Below are positions 34,884-45,045 of a stretch of DNA of 64,000 nt, piece after piece. The stretch's first letter is position 1, and every line of letters begins with the position of its first letter. This stretch comes from Sepiola atlantica (Eukaryota; Mollusca; Cephalopoda; Sepiida; Sepiolidae). The DNA is taken from the NCBI GenBank assembly GCA_963556195.1, contig OY744533.1:43732913-43796912 (forward strand), given 5' to 3'. A model generated the notes under the pieces. That model ran no database searches. It was not told the origin of the DNA and was given only the letters and a program-made list of their open reading frames with translations. A program made the translations under genes and the position numbers.

Positions 34884-35114
34884 GATTATTCAGATAATAC
34901 TCTTCTCATCTTGGATGGTATTCTCACAACATTTTGGCCGATGTAACCTCTGACTTTCTTCACGGGCATCTTATCGAACTCGTGAATCTGTACAGAATTT
35001 CGAACAAAATCCTTTTATTTAATGACAAGACACACCTGAAGAAGGTAGGAGGTTACATTCGCTGAAACATTGAGAATAACATCCAAGATGAGAACAGTAG
35101 TCCCAATCCAATCC
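34884..35114. mobile_element. fold-back element with hammerhead-like core motif
   Basis: The left arm (34884-34972: TCTTCTCATCTTGGATGGTA ... GATGTAACCTC) is inverted at 35028-35114 (CACCTGAAGAAGGTAGGAGG ... AACATCCAAGATGAGAA). A relative with the same design is at 41581-42000. Conserved CTGAAGA...GAAAC spacing resembles minimal hammerheads of Penelope-type repeats, but stem II is not convincing. Confidence 0.5.
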
Positions 35115-35462
35115 AAATTATAAATCCTCATCTCAAAAATTCCAAAACATGTTTAATAATCCAATTAAACATTCTAACGACCGATTGTTTATCTCCGATC
35201 ACATAATGCTTTCTATTTGACGTGAATATGACCGATGTAAGAAGTATAAAAAGTTTCAACCCTTTACGATGACAGGCTTAAACATCTTTAAAAACAAATT
35301 TTTTTTAAACGCATCTCATAACTGCATAAATATATAATATCAGGCCGTTCAGAAAGTAATGAACATTTTAACGCTTTAAAATGAAAATAAAAACGGGTGA
35401 TAAAAGTGATTGAATTCACTTTTGCCAATGTGGAAAACGATAATTTATGCTCTTACAGTAAA

Positions 35463-35879
35463 ACCTCAGTATTTATAGACCCAATAAGACCTCAGTATCT
35501 ATAGACCCACTAAAATCTCAGTATCTATAGACCCACTAAAACCTCAGTATCTATAGACCCAATAAGGCCTCTGTATCTATAGACCCAATAAGGCCTCTGT
35601 ATCTATAGACCCAATAAGGCCTCTGTATCTATAGACCCAATAAGGCCTCTGTATCTATAGACCCAATAAGACCTCAGTATCTATAGACCCACTAAAATCT
35701 CAGTATCTATAGACCCACTAAAACCTCAGTATCTATAGACCCAATAAGACCTCAGTATCTATAGACCCAATAAGGCCTCAGTATCTATAGACCCAATAAG
35801 GCCTCTGTATCTATAGACCCAATAAGGCTTCAGTATCTATAGACCCAATAAGACCTCAGTATCTATAGAGTCAATAAAT
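35463..35879 (+). repeat. 26-bp minisatellite, 16 copies
   Basis: The unit is ACCTCAGTATCTATAGACCC plus AATAAG. Variants (GGCCTCTG, ACTAAAATCTC, ACTAAAACCTC) recur in blocks, showing short higher-order duplication. Confidence 0.95.
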
Positions 35880-36452
35880 GTTCTAAAAACTGCATCTGCT
35901 TGGTTTTGGGACCGTCTATTTTTTATTTAGTTGTCAACGTTTTTGAAAACATGGGAGAGTGTAGGAGACGGGTCAAGTGAATAAGGTTAGTGAGACAAAA
36001 CTTTTATTTCCAAAATGTTTAACCTTGTAAATGTCACACTTAACAGATGTGAATGTGTGTGAGTCAACCAATTGAGACAAAAAACAAAAAAACAACACCA
36101 TTTCTTTCTAGACAGCCTAATAATTATCAGTTTAATGTTTTACTATTCATAAAAGAGCAGAAAAAAATACTTTCTTTCATTTCATCTTTTAAAGATTTGA
36201 TGTTAACAAAAAAAAATTCTAAATCCTAAAATCGCATTAAAAAAAATTCTAAATCCTGCATGATCAAAGGAGATCACCGATTATGAACTTGTGATGAAAC
36301 TTTAATAACACTCATTTACAGCAAAGGTTTCCTCTGTGGCAAACCCGTGAATAGATGTTTTTTTATGGTGAATTCAAATTTCACAAAAGTTTTGTTCTGC
36401 ATCATTTCTTTTCTCACATATCACGTTTTTACTTGAATGCATATATTTATAA

Positions 36453-37045
36453 TACAACTAGAAGAATATTTGTCCCAGGATCCCAAACAGTTTTGCACCA
36501 CTTTTATTTCTCCTTACGAAAATGAAAGTTAAAATATAATGCCAATAAAACTTACGTCTTGAATCTTTGTTCCACTTTTGACCAAAATCCATTACATGAT
36601 TTTGATTCTAGAAAATGTCTCAAATTTAAGGCTTAAGCTTAAGGGGTCTTAAGAAATTGAATCTTGCTTTATGACTATGGATCAAATTCCATGTAAATCT
36701 GAAATATTTAAATTTTCAGAAGTTATGCTCATATTATGCCCCCTTAAACCCTTTAAAATACTCCAAAGAAACTGAAATTTGTAGAATATTTATTAATTGA
36801 TGTCTAATACATATTGTTAAAATCTCACAGAAATCTGAGTTATCTGAATTTTCACAAAGGGCTTCTGTTCCCCTTTTACACCCTTTGCATAAAAGTAAAT
36901 TAAACTAAATATAATCCACATTTGGATCTCTTGCGCCTAGCAGCCGTGTTCCAAAATTCATAATGATCAGTTAATAAGGTTTGGAGTGAATCCTGTGCAT
37001 AGAAATATATACACATACCTGACTTTATATAAATAGAGATCTGTG
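36453..37045 (-). repeat. full-length inverted copy of the 6.5-7.1 kb repeat family
   Basis: It starts ACTAGAAGAATATTTGTCCC and ends ATACCTGACTTTATATAA, the reverse complement of 6535-7110 over its whole length with moderate divergence. It is non-coding. Confidence 0.7.
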
Positions 37046-37149
37046 TATTTCATACAATATTAAAAAAGTCATGTTACAGGAAAACTTTGGATTTCATAAA
37101 AGCTGAAATGATAACAATTAAAATGAACGCTACTTCACTATCTATTATT

Positions 37150-37410
37150 ATAAAAGTAACATTTTACAAAACATGTTCTAAATGTTCGCCTCGGTGCTAA
37201 TGGCATACTTGGAGCCATCGTACAAAATTGCACATTACACACTCTTCCATTGTAATAGTACAGATCTGCTGAGTGATAGCTACGAGGTGCACTTCATCTG
37301 CTGCTTGAGATCCTCAAGACAGAGTTCTTGCTGTTGACGCGGCCTGATAAAAGTAAGCTTCATCACGGAACCACACCCATTTTGAGGTTAATAACTCCAC
37401 CAATATTGAT
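37150..37410 (-). pseudogene. possible transposase remnant
   Basis: The minus strand shows WFRDEAYFYQAAS and, further on, HRGEHLEHVL, patterns seen in the catalytic and terminal parts of some Tc1/IS630-like transposases. Stops and shifts break it. A TACAGGGTGTCC-like end lies at about 37937-37948. This is a weak call. Confidence 0.3.
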
Positions 37411-37949
37411 GATAATGTCATCTCTCAGTTATCTGTAGCATGTATAAATTATTATACACACCATTCGGTAACCCAGGTTATCTTCGTCGTCCGAAATATC
37501 TCACATGAACTCAAAGGATTAATTAAAATGGCAGATTTATTAGTTCAAACAGAATGGACAATTACAGGAAACCAGAGAGAAGCCAAGATAATTTTAAATA
37601 TCAGCTACAGCATCAGAGAGATGGCTTGGGTCGCGCACTATTTAATTAACGTCATGCGCCTACCCCCAACCCTCACTGTACTATTTGGGGACGGCGACTT
37701 TTTCATGACTGCCCTGCTTGAGTGTCTGGCCGGAAAAAGGAAGAATTCCTTTCTTTGGAAATCACGTTGTTTCATCACTTCCATTTGCTGAGGTCAAATT
37801 TTGACCCCTAATCCATCAGTCATTCTCTCCATTCAAGCTTGCAGCTTTAGTTACTTGGATAATTTTGAAACGCTATTCTATTTTTTGAAAGTACAGAATA
37901 CTATCATTAGTTATTAAATAGATCACGTTTATACTGGACACCCTGTAAA

Positions 37950-39159
37950 ATGAATACAAAACGCGATAAACACCATTTTAAAAATTACGAAGCTATCACT
38001 ACGAATTTCAATACTCTACCGTGCCCCCAAATCATGTTTTACATAATGTGAAATCGGCATATTTTTTTTATTTCATTCAAAATAAACTTTTAGTTTAAGT
38101 CTAGATTTGATATGTTTGTCCTTTTATTGTTTAATTTCTTGATTTAAAGAAAATTGGATTTATCGCATTTTGCATTCAAACTCTTCAAATGATTTTGGCC
38201 CAAAGATTTAAAATCTTTTGGGTTTATGCCTAGATGTATACATGTACTTTTTGTAACCTGGTTACCGGACAGACATCTGTCTAGTTGATTTCTGTTTGGC
38301 AACAATGACATCATGCAAATCACAATACACCCACATATAGACAAAACACTGGATTAGATGATCTTTTTAAAGAAAACGAATGCAGACTGCAATAAAGAAG
38401 TCAGTTTTACTCTAACACTTGAACCATATTGACTTGGTTCGTCTGCTCTTGATATCATTAGAACTCATAAAATGATAATGAAGAATATGAAAATTGGATA
38501 TTCTTATTTTATCAAGATTAGCAACGCGTGGGTATAGAATTCAAATGAATCCGCTGAACATATAGTGTCGCTAAGGATTCTGTGCATTGCTTAGAAAGTA
38601 TGCATGCGTCGAAATAAAAGGCGATAAATAAGCCATGGTTAACAAATAGATAACATTTATTAATATTTTGACTTAACAAAGTATAAAGACAAATGAGACA
38701 TGTATATGTAGATTACATATATGATTAAATATATCAGTCCTAATACAGATAAAATGCACAAGATATTGCTAGTAACGGTAAAATGTATGTGCTAAGCACA
38801 GGGAAAAACTTACATTAGCCCCATATTTTCTTTGTTAGAGGACGTGCCTCAAGGCGGTCTGGAGGCTAGCGAGCAAAAGAAGACAACTTAATTCTTGATA
38901 ACATGTTTATACAAAAGTTGCCACAAAATTTTGTGTATGAAACAAGTTTTTTGTTTTCCTAAGGGAAATAACTCTGACCTGAAAACTAATTTATCCCAAA
39001 GGGAGATAACTTGGGCCATCTTTACAACAATAAGGATCACATAAAATGAAGGTCTGTAAAAATATGTATATATCTATCTAAAGAAATTAAGGTTGAAAAG
39101 TGAAAATTGATATAATATTAGCATCCCCAAATTAAGTAGGATATTTATTTTTACTAACA
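37950..39159. other. intergenic DNA, no gene seen
   Basis: It holds two AAGGGA.ATAACT motifs (38961 and 38998 areas), a short sequence often met in molluscan repeats. Nothing else was recognised. Confidence 0.4.
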
Positions 39160-39660
39160 GGAGACCATGGAAATTATACGTTTACCATCTTTATCTGTAA
39201 TAATAATAATTCTCTTGAAATAATAGATGTATGTAAGGTTTAATAATAAAAATTGTCAGCCCAATATTTTAAAAATAAATGTAACGAACGTTTTCATTTA
39301 AATTTATTTATTGTAATAATGTAAATATTTAAAAACATTCTCTTTCTTCTTACTGTAAAAAATTGGTGTGAAATAAATAAAACGAAAGCCACTTTAAAAA
39401 AATAATTTATTTAAAATTGTAACAATTATGTTTATTAAAAGAAAAAAAAATGTAAATAGAAGGTTTTTAAAAACTGGTTATGTCGAGGGGATGACAGAAT
39501 TTTATTTTGGAACAACTCATTTCAAAATAGGTAAAGTCAAAATCTTAGTACCTTACGTAATTTTTTATTCGGCACACTCATTTTTAATCAGTGTAAAAGC
39601 TGATAACGAACATGAAATTACCTTAGTGTATTATTATTATTATATGGATGCCTGCTACAA
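39160..39660 (+). repeat. dispersed ~500-bp AT-rich repeat, copy 2
   Basis: Direct relative of 20350-20900. The 78-aa open frame in it is not conserved in the other copy, so it is not taken as a gene. Confidence 0.6.
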
Positions 39661-39921
39661 TTAGATTTCTTGATCTTAGATATTTTTAACAAGTTAATTG
39701 AGTTTTTAGTTTATTTTTCTCACTTTTCTTTTTCAACTTCTCCACTTTTTTCTTCTCTCAATCATTTTTCTTCTTTTGTATCTGGTCAAATTCTATCACG
39801 GTGTTCCGGAAAAATTTGATACATTTTGGAGAGGAAATAAAATGACATCATGTCTTGACCAATAACTGATGTATTCTCAAAATTAAATCTCTTAAAGGAT
39901 ATTTTGCTGAATACAACTTAC

Positions 39922-40201
39922 TAGAAGAAGCCTGAACATGGAGCACGTCACCTTCATGGCGTCCTTTGAGATGGCTGAACACCAGTTTGATCCTGGCAAC
40001 TAACTTATCCTTGGTGTTGCAGGTGGTACCGTTGGTGTCTTTCTCAACTGCGCCCCGCACATAATAGCCCATGTGATTACAATCGGGCAAGTTGGTACCG
40101 GTGAAGTCATGGAAGTTCTCAGACAGCCACTTCTGGTGTTTCCTAGACGTGTGACAACGAGTGGAGTCTTGTTTCCACATGTATGGTCTTCCCACAACCA
40201 C
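39922..40201 (-). pseudogene. Tc1/mariner-superfamily transposase C-terminal remnant
   Basis: It encodes VVGRPYMWKQDSTRCHTSRK, then WLSENFHDF, PDCNHMGYYVRGAVEKDTN and NTKDKLVARIKLVFSHLKG. The second catalytic Asp (QDS) is present. The position of the third, usually DYYVWG in this group, reads GYYVRG, so the active site is lost. No inverted ends were located. Confidence 0.7.
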
Positions 40202-41153
40202 TTTTCTTTTTCAACTTCTCTATTTTTATTGCTTAATCATGCACTTTTTTCTTCTCTCCGTCATTTTTCGTCTTTTCTATCTGATCGAATGCGATTTACT
40301 GAAATAAAAAAAATTTTCTTTTATAAAAATCACAAAATTCAAAATGACATTAAAGCTATCAGTTTAGTGTTTTTTTATTTGGTAAAAAGAAAAGAACGAC
40401 GTTTCTTTCACTGCTTTTGATAGAACATTGATTTGATGGAGTTCAGACAGGTTGACACTGTGTGCCTGTTTCTCTCTTTCTAATAAAAGAAAAAAAATGA
40501 AACAAAATCTAGCATGCTATTCTCAGTGATGTGAGTTCTCCACTTTTTAGCACAATTCTGCCTTATTTTAATCCAGAAAAAGCGAGTTTACACTTAAATC
40601 GCTAGAAACTCCCATAGATGTGAGTTCTGTGCTTTTTTTTTTTTTTTAATAAGAAAAAGTTGATTTATGCCAAATCACTCCTTATTTTTTAAATTTTTTT
40701 TATTTGTTATTTGATTGGATTTTATTTCTCTTTTTCTTTATTTCTTTCTCGCTTTATCTTTCTTTCTCTTTTTTTGTTATTTCTCTCTCTTCCTCTCTCT
40801 CTTCCTCTGTTTTTTCTCTCTTTCTCTTCCTCTTCCTCTCTCCGTCTTTCTTTTTCCTTATAACAGTTCTCTCTGAAAACTAAAAACGTTAATTTTGTTG
40901 ATGGAGGCTAGAGGAGTCAGATGACTTTTGTTTCATCAAAGAATGACTTCTGTCTATCCCCCCCCCCACACACACACACAGACACATGCACACTCGGTAG
41001 CTTACTGTTAATTTTGACTTTCTTAGTTGAAACTGATTGGAGTTGTTTATCAAAAAGATTGTTTTTTTGCACTACTCTCTCGTCACACATACAGGGGAGG
41101 GGGGGGGGTCCAGGTTGGGAAATCATCTGGATTTCAGCTTTTTCCCCATTGGT
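40202..41153. other. low-complexity intergenic DNA
   Basis: TCTT/TTTC-rich tracts (40680-40860), a CA-rich stretch near 40965-40985 and a short G tract near 41095-41108. No gene was recognised. Confidence 0.5.
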
Positions 41154-41465
41154 TACTCACATCCTTGGCCTTTTGGCTAAGATCAAGGTGTAGTGTCTGT
41201 TCCGATGGATACTGCACCCCATACACTGGTGTTGTCTTGGCCTTCGGGGCTTGATTTACGCCGGTGTATGGGTCCACCCTCCCAGGCTTCGCCTCCCCTC
41301 TGCCTGAGGCGCCCCTACCGGGGAATGCCGACGGGGCTGCCCAGGCAATTTTTAAACCCCACTTTCCCGACCCGACCTTGGGTCACATCTTACTTGTGGG
41401 AGTAAGATAAAAACTGGCCTTGTGCCTAACTCCTGGAGAGGAGTAAATCAATACTCACATCCTTG
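41154..41465 (+). mobile_element. SINE with U2 snRNA-derived head, copy 2, with target-site duplications
   Basis: TACTCACATCCTTG is present exactly at 41154-41167 and 41452-41465, a 14-bp target-site duplication. Immediately after the first copy comes GCCTTTTGGCTAAGATCAAG and TGTAGTGTCTGTTC, matching U2 snRNA nucleotides of about 12-46 with only a couple of changes. Then follow a hairpin (CCCATACACTGG / CCGGTGTATGGG, near 41218-41273), a GC-rich body shared with copy 1, and an AT-rich end. No RT is encoded, so LINE machinery in trans must have mobilised it. Confidence 0.85.
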
Positions 41466-41580
41466 TATATTTCGATAATTATATCAGATCTTTTCATCTC
41501 TGTTCTCGTACATTCCTTTCATTTCTTTCTTTCTTTCTCATTGATTTCTTTCCTCTTTTTTGCTTTACCAAATTATTTTG

Positions 41581-42000
41581 GATTATTTGTACTATTATTC
41601 TCATCTTGGTTATTCATTTTTTTTACAACATTTCGGCTGATGTAACTGCCAACCTTCAGGTGCATCTTTTCAAAATTGGAAATCTTTATTTCGAAATCGA
41701 GTATCTACACAGAATTTCGAACTGAACCTTTTATTTAATCCACGGTGTAGATTGTTCTCGTTACTAGAGCCAATAATAACTAAGAATAACATAAGTTATG
41801 GTTGACAGAATGAGAACAATCTCTCAGCATGAATTAAATTTAGTTCAAAAAATTTTATAGATTCTCAAGTACAACACAAAAATTCCCAAGTTCAAAAAGA
41901 TGCACCCAAAGAAGGTCGGAAGTTACATCAGCGGAAACGCTGTGAAAATAACTAAGACGAGAATAGTAGTCTAAATGATAGTACAAATTATCAATCCTCA
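41581..42000. mobile_element. fold-back element, relative of 34884-35114
   Basis: The left arm (TATTCTCATCTTGGTTATTC ... GGCTGATGTAACTGCCAACC) is inverted at about 41890-41990 (AAGAAGGTCGGAAGTTACAT ... ACTAAGACGAGAATAGTAGT). The middle differs from the first copy. Confidence 0.55.
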
Positions 42001-42261
42001 TCTCAAAATTTGCGAAACAGAAAAAGATCTTTGAATTTTACTCTTTTCATTTCCATTTTATTTTATTCCAATAAGAAACCAAATTTCCCAGACTCTTCTG
42101 TTTTGCTTTAGATATTATTAAATTGCCTCAAAGAATAAAGCAATATTCAGTTTCTATATTTATTCTAATTGTTGCCGCATTTGATTAATTTAATACCAAT
42201 GTCTTTATCAGACTTGGATTTTATAGCATGATTCAAGGAATATTGTTTTAATAGTTATATA

Positions 42262-42820
42262 CAGGGTGTTTGGAAAATTGATGGCATAACTTTGGGATTA
42301 TGTTCTATATGTGTAAAGGAGACTCTTTTTGTGGGGGTGGCTCCATTACTAGTCTAATTTGGTTTCTGGTCCATTTCTGCCTCTGTGTGATCTTTGGTTT
42401 GCGCTGATCATATTTATTTACCTGTATTTGGTCTGTTGTATTATGTTACCTGAAATAAGGAGAGCCAATATTCGCAGGATGCTGACCGGGTCCTCCATGT
42501 TAGCTATTAAAAGAACCACGCCGATCACGATGCTCAGATCTTTCTTCTGAGACCCACGCCTTTTATATTTGTTTGGTGTCATTTTTTCATGGTTTTGTTA
42601 GTGTATGTGGAAACACCAGACCCAGGCTTGTCACAGAGATAGTGCATATGAAATAAATAAACACTATCACACACATTGTACGTGGTAGATGTTTTATAAC
42701 ATAGAATGTTGTGTAGTATTTGTTTCAATGGTCTATAACCGGAAACCAAGCATTTCCGGACCTATATACACATATAAAACATAATGCTGAAATTATGCCA
42801 TCGATTTTCTAAGCACACTG
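42262..42820. mobile_element. 559-bp Tc1/mariner-type MITE
   Basis: The ends CAGGGTGTTTGGAAAATTGA and CAGTGTGCTTAGAAAATCGA (from the reverse strand) extend into about 53-bp imperfect inverted repeats. TA flanks both sides (42260-42261, 42821-42822). The CAGGGTGT start is typical of IS630/Tc1/mariner elements. No transposase is inside. Confidence 0.8.
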
Positions 42821-42847
42821 TACACGGACAACCAATTATATAATATT

Positions 42848-42895
<48 letters not shown>

Positions 42896-43249
42896 TCGAG
42901 AAAAAGGATAGAGCCAATTTGAAAAAGATAGAAGATATTTATTTGAAGTAGTGAATATTTTCGTGGTTATCTGCTGTGATTATGACCCACTTGAGTTTTT
43001 CCAAAAATATACGGGACCCCCGTTTTTGATGTCCATAGATTGGCAGCAGATTAGTCTTTTCAAGTGGTGGGTGGTCTTTTTGGTGTGGTCCTAAGGATAT
43101 CTATATATATATTCCTGCAGAGGAGAGTGAGTGGTTCCTCTAGGCGTCTTACAGTCAATTGGTTTTTGATGACCCTCGGAAACAGATGGTCTGTTTGTGT
43201 TTGGTTTGACTTGTGTTTTGATTTAGTCGGGCTAAGAATTCTTATTTGC

Positions 43250-43480
43250 AAGTCTGTTGTTCAAAAGAAGAAAACGAGTATCATTGTAACGTCAAAAAAA
43301 AAACCCTTGTTGTTTTAACTGGAGTTGTAATTTTATTTGGAGGGAGAAACCTTGTGTTGCAGCACTGACTGAGACCACACAATTGATACTGCGATCGGTG
43401 TTTGAATCGAGCAACAACTTTGGACCAGGACAACGAGCGGATGATCATGGCCTGTGCAGTAAATGCACGTTCATAGAATT
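43250..43480 (+). repeat. dispersed repeat, left relative of 62005-62230
   Basis: It shares TTGTTGCAGCACTGAC-like, CAACAACTTTGGACC, ACGA..GATCA.GGC and GCAGT.AA.GCAC with 62005-62230, in the same orientation. The pair brackets the LINE fragment and the satellite array. Confidence 0.6.
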
Positions 43481-43794
43481 TGAAGATAAAAATAAAATGG
43501 TGTCTCTAGTCGATAAAATGTACAGGAATATTTAAAATATACTCTATCCAAAACAATTTTTGCTTTGTATGTCACACAACAGTATATGTAAGTGTGATTG
43601 GCTATATTTTATCTCTGTTTCTCTATTATATAAATATCTCAATGAATGAAATAGGATGAAAATAATAAAAATGAAAAACTGGAAAATTGTTTGAATGACA
43701 GCAAGTGAATGTTGAGAAAGCTAAGAAAAGAAGACGATTAATTTATATACAATAATATACAACTCAATTTTTGTGGTATTTCTAAATATTAGGG

Positions 43795-44490
43795 GCACAA
43801 GAAGTGCAAGGGTAGGTTGAGAGATGATAACCAGTTTTGTGCAATAAGTGTAAGATAATCGAGACGGATGAGAACTCAGATGTGGAGAAAGTATATTTGG
43901 ATGGTAAAGTTATTGAGGTTGTTTAGAAGTTTTGTTACTTTTGGTGAAACCATTGAAGCAGGTGTTAGTGTGATTGCAAGAGTTAAGAGTGAATGGAGTA
44001 AGTTCAGAGAATTTCTACCATTACTAACTAGCAGAGCATTACTACTGTCAACCAAGGCAAGAGTCTATCAGGCATGTGTATAGTGTGATGATGTATGGAA
44101 GAGAAACCTGGACAGTAAGGGTTGAGGACATGTGTTGCATGGATAGAAATGATATGAGAATGATACGATGGATGTAATGTGAGTCTTAAATGCAGGCTTG
44201 GATATGATAAGCTCAGAGGAAGATTAAATCTGGACACTATAGGGAGATGTGTGCAGAACAGGAGACTTCGATAGTATGGCCACGTTGAAAAAATGGATGA
44301 GTGTTCTTGGGTTAGCAGATGTAGAACAGTTGAGGTAGCAGGATCAGTTCACAGGGGATGATCAAGGAAAACAGGAGAAAATGATAAGAATGGACTTGAG
44401 TGATAAATAAAGACTTGGCGAAAGATAGCTTTGTTTGGAAGTCAATTTCCAAAAGCTGTTCAACCGTCTAGTCTAGTAGCGCAAACGTTA
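43795..44490 (+). pseudogene. LINE ORF2 C-terminal fragment, longest copy
   Basis: It starts upstream of the other copies with YLDGKVIEVV and a FCYF.GETIEAG segment, then KARVYQACV, MMYGRETWTVRVEDMCCMDR, NDMRMIRWM and a basic GRSRKT-like end. It is broken by several shifts. It is the same family as 11196-11640 and 15343-15600. Confidence 0.65.
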
Positions 44491-44936
44491 AACTTAATAT
44501 GATGCCCATGAGAAAGAAATGTGAACAAGATCCATAGCCACTTTCAAGGTGGTATATTTCTCAGAAAAATTGGAATATACAAGTTATCATAATTGGGGCA
44601 TTAAATGTCATACTCACTTGAGAAAAGAGGGTGGGTTAGGGTTAGTTATGTTGTAGGATAACGGAGGGGTGAGTGCAAGTTGTCTACCTTTCAACTGGTG
44701 ACGTCATAGCTGGATGTAAGTAAGGTGACTTCGTGTTTGTTTCCTTTTTGGGGATTTGAACTTGGACGTGTCCACCAGCAGCTTATGTTGACATCGCTGG
44801 GAGTACCTGCCCCTTCCTTGGGGTATTTAAAACAACCACAGTTCATTGAAATTCGTTTTCCAAAGAGCTCCAATAAACTAGTGAACCTTCTCTGTGTGGT
44901 CAGGTATTTTATTTTGAGACCAGTTTCTTTCAGCAT

Positions 44937-44986
44937 GACGTTTCGAACTAAAGATGAGTGATTATTATCACTAGTGTCCTCATCAG
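44937..44986 (-). ncRNA. hammerhead-like motif next to the satellite array
   Basis: On the minus strand CTGATGA (44986-44980) is followed by a helix GGAC...GTTC enclosing AGTGAT-AATA-ATCACT, then GAAACGTC (44944-44937), which reads as G12AA14, a 2-bp stem III (AC/GU) and C17. The core bases are complete. Stem I (G next to C3, A after C17) does not pair, so the motif is probably decayed. The surrounding 44691-45045 is non-satellite sequence of unknown class. Confidence 0.4.
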
Positions 44987-45045
44987 CGAAGGACCGAGTC
45001 AAGTTGAGGTATCGGGTCGAATAAATTGCCAACTCTTCACCTATG

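Noticed and set aside
35341..35375. CAGGCCGTTCAGAAAGTAATG as a mariner terminus
   Set aside because: No matching inverted end or transposase nearby; at most a solitary end fragment.
41161..41200. A functional U2 snRNA gene
   Set aside because: Only about the first third of U2 is present; the Sm site and 3' stem-loops are absent and the sequence switches to a SINE body.
44625..44645. GGGTTAGGGTTAG resembling telomere repeats (also CCTAACCCTAACCCC near 29880)
   Set aside because: Only about two units at each place and no extended array; expected occasionally by chance or from small interstitial copies.
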